A stretch of 5,391 nt of DNA, from the NCBI GenBank assembly GCA_028701945.1, contig JAQVPT010000250.1, positions 1 to 5,391 of the forward strand, read 5' to 3'. The DNA is from Bacteroidales bacterium. Its GTDB lineage: Bacteria > Bacteroidota > Bacteroidia > Bacteroidales > ML635J-15. Below are positions 1 through 5,391 of the stretch, in pieces (within the stretch, counting starts at the first letter, position 1; every line of letters starts with the position of its first letter). The notes below the pieces were generated by a model. It searched no databases and had not been told where the DNA came from. It was given only the letters and a program-made list of their open reading frames with translations. The position numbers and the translations under genes are program-made.

Positions 1-50
1 TTTAATCCTATTTTTTTGTTTACAATCACTAAATTAGGTGAAATTTTCGA

Positions 51-96
51 GCAGTTAAACACTGTGTAAAATACTTATACACAGTGTTTTGACTGC
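51..96 (+). terminator. Hairpin, probable intrinsic terminator of an upstream gene
   Basis: The left arm (51-68) and right arm (78-96) are complementary around a 9-base loop (69-77). The inner 8 pairs, ACTGTGTA with TACACAGT, are perfect. The stem then continues through C-G, one bulged U, three A-U pairs, one U-G wobble and a closing GCAGT/ACTGC, about 18 pairs in all. T-rich sequence (TTTTGTT, 97-103) follows on the + strand. No T-run follows in the opposite direction, so it reads as a + strand terminator for a gene ending left of the window. Because the inner part is a near-perfect palindrome, a protein-binding site is a less likely alternative. Confidence 0.6.
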
Positions 97-105
97 TTTT
101 GTTAA

Positions 106-113
106 TAACTTTG
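106..113 (+). promoter_or_regulatory. Candidate Bacteroidetes -7 promoter element
   Basis: TAACTTTG matches the Bacteroidetes primary sigma factor -7 consensus TAnnTTTG exactly. The best upstream TTTG-type -33 partner is TTTTG at 87-91, inside the hairpin arm. Its gap of 14 bases is shorter than the roughly 17-23 usually seen. Transcription from here would give a leader of about 140 bases before the start at 261. A match of this kind can occur by chance in AT-rich DNA, so the call is tentative. Confidence 0.28.
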
Positions 114-260
114 TTGCGGATTTAAGGTATATATATTGTTTTGACATCTTATTGCAATAAATAATTAAGTTCCATAAAAGGCAACCATAAGCGACATTTC
201 TCGTTTAAAATTATAGTAAGTTGTTAAGCGAAAATGTGTTTAGTCAAAAATATTAAAGCT

Positions 261-3200
261 ATGAAAAAAATATTTATATTATTGTTGGTTTTTATACCGT
301 TTTTTCTTTATTCGCAAGTGCAATTAGTAAGTACTGATGTAGCAAAAATATATCCTGATGATACACATATTACATATATGCAATTGTCTGATTATCCTGT
401 TGATATAGATTTTTTGCAATTTGTCGAAAAAGAAGTTTTGTCAGATACCTTGATACAACGATTTAATTTATCGAAAGACGGTAAGGCGTGTTTTTATCAT
501 TCTCATAAAGATATTACTGGGGATATGATTGTTGAAGCAATAAATGAAGCTTATTATCTATATTTTACTACCGAGGCTAATAAACCCAAGAAAGAAGTTA
601 TTAACAAATCTATCTCAAAGCAATATTATGCTAAATCTACAGCTCAAAGAAATGTTAAATCAGTTTCTACATTAAGTCTTAAAAACTTGGAGGATAATGG
701 TATTTATGGCGATTTTTTGCCACAAAATGAGATTTTATCGGAAACTCCATCAAGCACTTTCTCTTTTAAATCTGGTGCTAGTGATTTAGTAGATACGATG
801 GAATGTGGGCTTACATATACTGCAAGTTTAACATCTGCAGGTGGTTCGTGGACTAATTATACCGATGTTTCTCGTACTTATATGGGTTCAGAACAAGTTT
901 GGAGTTTTACGGCCTCCGCAACAGGTTTATACACTTTTAATGTAGATGAGGGAACAGCAGATGCAGATTTCTTTTTAATGTCGGCATGTAATCCTAACTC
1001 AACTAATTTGTCATCTGGTAATTGGGACTATGGTTCTTATTCCGTTAGCTTAACAGCAGGTACAACTTATTATTTAATTGCAGATTTATATTCATCAAAT
1101 ACATCAACAATAGTTACAGTAAGTGTAACATGTCCTTCTTTCTTTCGTGCAACAAATTGTCCGGTTTATGCAAATACAGTATCTAGCTCTAATAGCCATT
1201 GTTCAAATCAAGTTTATTATTTAGAAGTTTTAAATACAAATTGCGATGGCGAAATCTTTTTTGACGTAGTAGGAAACTACGGTTCCTCCTATGCTAACGA
1301 AATAACATGGAATATAAGCAGTAATTTAACAACAAATATCATTGCATCTGGTGGTCCTGGCACGAACGGAACAAATATTTTTACTACTGTAGGTCCAATT
1401 AACCCAAATGTACAAGGATCTGCTTTTAAAATAACTGTATATGATTCGTATGGAGATGGGTTTTCTTCTGGTGGTTATATAACTATAAAACAATCTGGAG
1501 TGGAAATATGTACACCTATTACAGGGAATTTTGGCTCACAAGCTCATTCTATGTTTATGCCAAATTTTTTAATTTCACCAGCGACCATCACGGTTTCAAC
1601 TCCAAGTGGTAATGTAGTACAAACAGTTATAAACTGTAATGATTTTAGAGTTCCATTAAACATTAATAATGCGTTTTTTTGTTCTACATCATCAGTAAAT
1701 TTACCATGGGAAATAATTTGTCAATCTACTGGCTCTGTAATTTCAAGTGGTACGCATAGTATGACAATATATCCTAATACCCCTTCTGATATAAGTGATA
1801 TTGTAGAAATTAGTTTTGATGCTACAAATTGTGAGTGGGTAACAAATTGGCCAAACGATTGTACACTTAGTGATTTAGGTTCATTATTTGACATTTCACC
1901 AGATCCAACCGCATCTGTTGATGCGTGCATTGCTCATTCTCCACAAACTTTTACTTTACAATATTATGGTATTAGTGGCGGCCCAGCTTGCTGCAACACT
2001 GCAGGCCCTAGTTTACCAGTAACTTATATAACCTCAACAAGTAATGCTTCTGTAGTAAGTAGTCCTTTTGGAGGAGTAAACAATGCCGCTTATTTAACAA
2101 TTCCAGCAAATGGCGTTGGCGGGAATGCGACAGCACTTAATTTCACATTTAATGTGTCAGGATATTGTTTTGTGCATCCAAATTATGATCCAACCGACTT
2201 TTGGATTACAATTATGGTTGACGGAAATGTTGTTTATGATCAAGTATTCGCAGATCCAGCATCATCTGCAAATATTACAATTAATTTAGCTGATATCCCA
2301 GGAGGATATAATCAAAATAGTATTATTCAAGTTTATATGTATCCTAATACATTTAGTGTAGGAACAACATACACTACATTTAGACCAAGTCTAACATGTG
2401 GGTCTATTTGGTCTGGAGAATGGACAGCAGGCTCATTTAATTTGTCAGTTAATGCTGTTTTTGAAGAATTGGCTCCTTCTCCAATTTCGTGTGCATATAC
2501 TGATAATATCAATCAACCCTGCTGTACTGTTTATCCAGTTTCAAACTTAGCAGCCGAAATTTGTTCTGGAGAATCTTTTGATGTACTAACTTGGCAAGGT
2601 TTGGTTAATAGTGCTAATGTAGGAGCTTGCATAGTTTTTTCAAGCGTTTTACCTGTTGGAGGTTCTGTAGCACCAAATGGAGTTTTCCCGAATGGGATAA
2701 ATAACACGTCAAATCCAATCATTCAAACTGTTAGTGCATATTCTTATTGTGATGCAAATGGTAGTGGTTCTGTTAATGCAGGAGACACTTATACGCTGCT
2801 TAGCACATATTCTTTAACAGTTAATCCAAGCTTAACACCTGTTTTTACACAACTTGGTCCTTATTGTATTGGAGCTACTCCAGCAACTTTACCGTCAAGT
2901 TCCAATAATGGAATTACGGGAACTTGGTCTCCTTCTACAATAAGTACTGCAACTGCTGGAGCAACAATTTACACATTTACACCAACAGCAGGTGCTTGTG
3001 CTACAACTACCACTTTAACAATTACAGTTAATCCGAATATTACCCCAACATTCTCACCCGTTAGTCCATATTGTTCAGGAGCAACAATCCCAGCTTTGCC
3101 AACTACTTCTACAAATGGCATAAGTGGAACTTGGTCGCCTGCAATAAATAATACAGCCACAACAACATACACATTTACACCAACATCAGGAGTTTGTGTT

Positions 3201-5162
3201 ACAACTACCACTTTGACAATTACAATTACTCCGAATCTTACGCCAACTTTTGCAGCAGTGGGTCCATATTGTACAGGAGCAACAATCCCAGCATTACCAA
3301 CTACTTCTACAAATGGCATTACTGGAACTTGGTCGCCTGCAATAAACAATACATCAACAACAACTTACACATTTACACCAACAGTTGGACAATGTGCAAC
3401 AACAACGACTTTGACAATTACAATTGAACCAAATATTACTCCGACATTTGCATCCGTTGGACCATATTGTTCTGGAGCAACAATCCCAGCATTACCAACT
3501 ACTTCTATAAATGGCATAAGTGGAACTTGGTCTCCTGCTATAAATAATACAGCGACAACAACTTACACATTTACACCAACATCAGGTGCTTGTGCTACAA
3601 CAACGACTTTGACAATTATAATTGAACCGAATATTACTCCGACATTTGCATCCGTTGGACCATATTGTTCTGGAGATATAATTCCACCGTTGCCAACTAC
3701 TTCCACCAATGGAATAAGTGGAACTTGGTCTCCTGCAATAAACAATACAGCAACAACTGTTTACACATTTACACCAACAGTTGGACAATGTGCTACAACA
3801 ACGACTCTGACAATTACAATTGAATCAAATATTACTCCGACATTTGCACCCGTTGGACCATATTGCTCTGGAGATATAATTCCACCGTTGCCAACTACTT
3901 CCACCAATGGAATAAGTGGAACTTGGTCTCCTGCAATCAATAATACAGCCACAACTGTTTACACATTTACACCAACAGTTGGACAATGTGCTACAACAAC
4001 GACTCTGACAATTACAATAGAGCCGAATATTACTCCGACTTTTTCAGCAGTGGGTCCTTATTCTGTTGGAGAAACAATTCCACCATTACCAACAACTTCG
4101 ACAAATGGAGTCACTGGAACTTGGTCGCCCACAATTAATAATACAGTCACAACAACTTACACATTTACACCAACCGCTGGACAATGTGCTACAACAACTG
4201 TTCTAACAATTATTATTGACACAAATCTTATTCCGACATTCATACCTGTTGGTCCATATTGTGCAGGAGATATAATTCCAGATTTACCCTTGATTTCGAC
4301 AAATGGAATAAGTGGAACATGGTCGCCTGCAATAAACAATACAGTAACAACAACTTACACATTTACACCAACAACAGGACAGTCTGCAAATACCCAGACT
4401 TTAACAATTACAATTAATCCAAATCCGACTGCAAGTATTTTAGGAAACAATCCTCTTTGTAGCGGCGATAGTAATGGTTCAATCAATATTACAATTAGTA
4501 ATGGAACTCCTGAATATATAATTACTTGGGGTACTAATTCTATTCCTATTTCTGGAAGCAGCTATACAATTCATAATTTGTCAGCAGGAGAATATATATT
4601 ATTGGTAACTGACGCAAACGGCTGTACTAATAGTGCCACTACAAATCTTGTTGAGCCCGCTGTAATTGATGCTACAGTTACTTATGAAAACCCATCTTGT
4701 ATTGGAAATAACAATGGGAGCATAGAAATTAATGTTGTTGGAGGTACTTCCCCATATTTATTTAGTTGGGATGGTGGAGCATCGCCTGTAAATTATCTGA
4801 GCGGGCTGATAGAAGGAATATATATTGTTATTATTACAGATGCAAATCAATGTGTATATAAACTTAATCCTGTTATCCTTGAAGATATTGACGAGGATTG
4901 TATTAGAATTCCAAATGCTTTTACTCCAAATGCTGATGGAATAAATGATACATGGATTATTGAGAATATTGAGATGTTCCCTAATTCTTCTATTTATGTT
5001 TTTAATAGATGGGGACAACAATTATATCACGCAAAAGGATTAGATGACCCATGGGATGGGACTTATAACGGAAAATTTGTACCAACAGGAGCATACATGT
5101 ATGTTATTAATCTGTATAATGGCACTAAACCATATATAGGTATCGTAAGTGTGGTTTATTAG
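261..5162 (+). CDS. Large secreted repeat protein with type B T9SS sorting domain (adhesin-like)
   Basis: This encodes 1633 residues, probably exported by Sec and then by the type IX secretion system to the cell surface or medium. Residues 1-18 are a signal peptide (MKKIF, hydrophobic core, LYS|Q). Residues 20-107 form an unrecognised small domain and 108-177 a Ser/Lys/Thr-rich linker. Residues 178-291 resemble a PPC-like beta domain (GSEQVWSF at 209-216). Residues 314-436 contain YDSYGDGF (394-401), a motif recurrent in Bacteroidetes exoproteins. Residues 437-755 are unassigned and 756-854 look Ig-like. Residues 855-1385 are eight tandem repeats, 1397-1466 and 1477-1542 are SprB-type repeats, and 1548-1633 are the CHU_C sorting domain. 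The start at 261 is chosen because MKK begins a standard signal peptide; an in-frame ATG at 234 would add nine residues. There is no Shine-Dalgarno sequence, as usual in this phylum. An adhesin-like role is inferred from the architecture; the ligand is unknown. Type B proteins often sit beside a PorP/SprF-like gene, but none is inside this window. Confidence 0.93.
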   Translation: MKKIFILLLVFIPFFLYSQVQLVSTDVAKIYPDDTHITYMQLSDYPVDIDFLQFVEKEVLSDTLIQRFNLSKDGKACFYHSHKDITGDMIVEAINEAYYLYFTTEANKPKKEVINKSISKQYYAKSTAQRNVKSVSTLSLKNLEDNGIYGDFLPQNEILSETPSSTFSFKSGASDLVDTMECGLTYTASLTSAGGSWTNYTDVSRTYMGSEQVWSFTASATGLYTFNVDEGTADADFFLMSACNPNSTNLSSGNWDYGSYSVSLTAGTTYYLIADLYSSNTSTIVTVSVTCPSFFRATNCPVYANTVSSSNSHCSNQVYYLEVLNTNCDGEIFFDVVGNYGSSYANEITWNISSNLTTNIIASGGPGTNGTNIFTTVGPINPNVQGSAFKITVYDSYGDGFSSGGYITIKQSGVEICTPITGNFGSQAHSMFMPNFLISPATITVSTPSGNVVQTVINCNDFRVPLNINNAFFCSTSSVNLPWEIICQSTGSVISSGTHSMTIYPNTPSDISDIVEISFDATNCEWVTNWPNDCTLSDLGSLFDISPDPTASVDACIAHSPQTFTLQYYGISGGPACCNTAGPSLPVTYITSTSNASVVSSPFGGVNNAAYLTIPANGVGGNATALNFTFNVSGYCFVHPNYDPTDFWITIMVDGNVVYDQVFADPASSANITINLADIPGGYNQNSIIQVYMYPNTFSVGTTYTTFRPSLTCGSIWSGEWTAGSFNLSVNAVFEELAPSPISCAYTDNINQPCCTVYPVSNLAAEICSGESFDVLTWQGLVNSANVGACIVFSSVLPVGGSVAPNGVFPNGINNTSNPIIQTVSAYSYCDANGSGSVNAGDTYTLLSTYSLTVNPSLTPVFTQLGPYCIGATPATLPSSSNNGITGTWSPSTISTATAGATIYTFTPTAGACATTTTLTITVNPNITPTFSPVSPYCSGATIPALPTTSTNGISGTWSPAINNTATTTYTFTPTSGVCVTTTTLTITITPNLTPTFAAVGPYCTGATIPALPTTSTNGITGTWSPAINNTSTTTYTFTPTVGQCATTTTLTITIEPNITPTFASVGPYCSGATIPALPTTSINGISGTWSPAINNTATTTYTFTPTSGACATTTTLTIIIEPNITPTFASVGPYCSGDIIPPLPTTSTNGISGTWSPAINNTATTVYTFTPTVGQCATTTTLTITIESNITPTFAPVGPYCSGDIIPPLPTTSTNGISGTWSPAINNTATTVYTFTPTVGQCATTTTLTITIEPNITPTFSAVGPYSVGETIPPLPTTSTNGVTGTWSPTINNTVTTTYTFTPTAGQCATTTVLTIIIDTNLIPTFIPVGPYCAGDIIPDLPLISTNGISGTWSPAINNTVTTTYTFTPTTGQSANTQTLTITINPNPTASILGNNPLCSGDSNGSINITISNGTPEYIITWGTNSIPISGSSYTIHNLSAGEYILLVTDANGCTNSATTNLVEPAVIDATVTYENPSCIGNNNGSIEINVVGGTSPYLFSWDGGASPVNYLSGLIEGIYIVIITDANQCVYKLNPVILEDIDEDCIRIPNAFTPNADGINDTWIIENIEMFPNSSIYVFNRWGQQLYHAKGLDDPWDGTYNGKFVPTGAYMYVINLYNGTKPYIGIVSVVY
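2823..4415 (+). repeat. Eight in-frame tandem repeats of 198-207 bp (Ig-like units)
   Basis: Units start at 2823, 3030, 3228, 3426, 3624, 3822, 4020 and 4218. The first is 207 bp (69 codons) and the other seven are exactly 198 bp (66 codons). The shared protein pattern is PTFxxVGPYCxG, then IPxLPTTSTNG, then GTWSPAINNT, then TTYTFTPTxGQC, then TTTLTITI. Two cysteines sit at unit positions 15 and 56 in the 66-residue units. Units at 3624 and 3822 match at 190 of 198 bases by my count. The short Thr/Val/Ile-rich strands, conserved Trp and paired Cys suggest small beta-sandwich domains stacked as a stalk. Units of this kind are familiar in Bacteroidetes surface proteins; I cannot name a Pfam family with certainty. 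Confidence 0.93.
4449..4886 (+). repeat. Two SprB-type repeats within the surface protein
   Basis: Residues 1397-1466 and 1477-1542 share the pattern NPxCxGxxNGSI, a Gly-Thr turn (NGTPEY or GGTSPY), an aromatic-Trp strand, then L-x-x-G-x-Y and TDANxC. This is the typical layout of the SprB repeat named after the Flavobacterium gliding adhesin SprB. They lie between the 198-bp repeats and the sorting domain. Their presence does not by itself show that the organism glides, since such repeats occur in many non-gliding Bacteroidota. Confidence 0.8.
4902..5159 (+). other. CHU_C / type B T9SS C-terminal sorting domain
   Basis: Residues 1548-1633 carry the hallmarks of the gliding motility-associated C-terminal domain: IPNAFTPNADGIND (1550-1563), VFNRWGQQLY around 1580-1589, a DPWDGTYNGK turn, VPTGAYMYVI, and a final strand ending in VSVVY. 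The domain reaches the very end of the protein, as expected for a sorting signal recognised by the type IX machinery. The family assignment is from motif recognition; transport by T9SS is inferred from the family. Confidence 0.92.
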
Positions 5163-5391
5163 TGATGTAGTGATGTAGTGATTCTGTGATTCTGTGATTC
5201 TGTGATCCTGTGATACTGTGATACTGTGATCCTGTGATACTGTGATACTGTGATACTGTGATCCTGTGATCCTGTGATCCAGTGATACTGTGATCCTGTG
5301 ATACTGTGATTCTGTGATACTGTGATTCTGTGATCCTGTGATTCTGTGATCCGGTGATTCTGTGATCCTGTGATTCTGTGATCCTGTGATT
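5160..5391. repeat. 8-bp tandem array, 29 units, consensus CTGTGATH
   Basis: The 232 bases split into exactly 29 octamers with no insertion or deletion. Units 1-2 are TAGTGATG and unit 3 is TAGTGATT. Units 4-29 are CTGTGAT plus one variable base, apart from single changes in unit 16 (CAGTGATA, 5280) and unit 25 (CGGTGATT, 5352). In units 3-29 the eighth base is T nine times, C ten times, A eight times and never G. The first unit contains the TAG stop codon of the gene. TGA in each unit closes every + strand frame within 24 bases, so it is not coding on that strand. The + strand has almost no self-complementarity, so it should not fold into a terminator. The array continues past the window end. 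Its function is unknown; a slippage-prone minisatellite is the plain reading. Confidence 0.95.

Noticed and set aside
1..69. Open frame from base 1 to TAA at 67-69, possibly the end of an upstream gene
   Set aside because: Only 22 codons, with no recognisable protein features, and its stop would lie inside the hairpin stem. An open run of this length is common by chance.
141..169. TTGACA at 141-146 as a sigma-70 -35 box
   Set aside because: No good TATAAT lies 16-18 bases downstream, and Bacteroidetes promoters do not normally use this consensus.
234..260. ATG at 234 as the true start of the large gene
   Set aside because: It would put nine residues (MCLVKNIKA) before a complete, standard MKK signal peptide. 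The start at 261 is more natural, although 234 cannot be excluded.
2969..4339. Several minus-strand open frames across the 198-bp repeats, with similar peptides recurring (FIAGDQVPLIP)
   Set aside because: They recur with the same 198-bp period as the sense repeats and are antisense shadows of GTWSPAINN. They have no independent start signals.
5160..5391. CRISPR array
   Set aside because: The unit is 8 bp with no spacers; the repeats abut directly.
5160..5391. Transcription terminator formed by the octamer array
   Set aside because: CTGTGATH has no complementary partner on the same strand, so no stable hairpin can form, and there is no T-run.

Overview
The window looks like a piece of a Bacteroidota (Bacteroidetes) chromosome, probably from a Flavobacteriales- or Bacteroidales-like organism. 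The evidence is the AT-rich DNA, the lack of a Shine-Dalgarno sequence before the start codon, a Lys-rich signal peptide ending in a Ser-Gln junction, and above all the C-terminal 'gliding motility-associated' (CHU_C, type B type IX secretion) sorting domain. The genus cannot be told from this sequence.

Layout: bases 1-50 hold no gene I can support. Bases 51-96 form a strong hairpin followed by T-rich sequence, probably the terminator of a gene to the left of the window. Bases 97-260 are the upstream region of the only gene, with one possible Bacteroidetes -7 promoter element. Bases 261-5162 encode one large secreted surface protein of 1633 residues. In order it has a signal peptide, a small unrecognised N-terminal domain, a PPC-like beta domain, a region with a YDSYGDGF motif, a long unassigned Cys-containing region, an Ig-like segment, eight tandem 66-69-residue repeats, two SprB-type repeats and the CHU_C sorting domain. 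The architecture suggests a cell-surface or released adhesin-like protein. No catalytic domain was recognised.

From the stop codon to the end of the window (5160-5391) lies a perfect-period 8-bp tandem array of 29 units, consensus CTGTGATH. Seven positions are nearly fixed and the eighth is freely A, C or T. The array begins exactly at the TAG stop codon and runs off the window, so its full length and the next gene are unknown. It is the least ordinary feature here. The locus thus carries two tandem arrays of very different kinds: 198-bp units that change protein length without breaking the frame, and 8-bp units immediately outside the reading frame.
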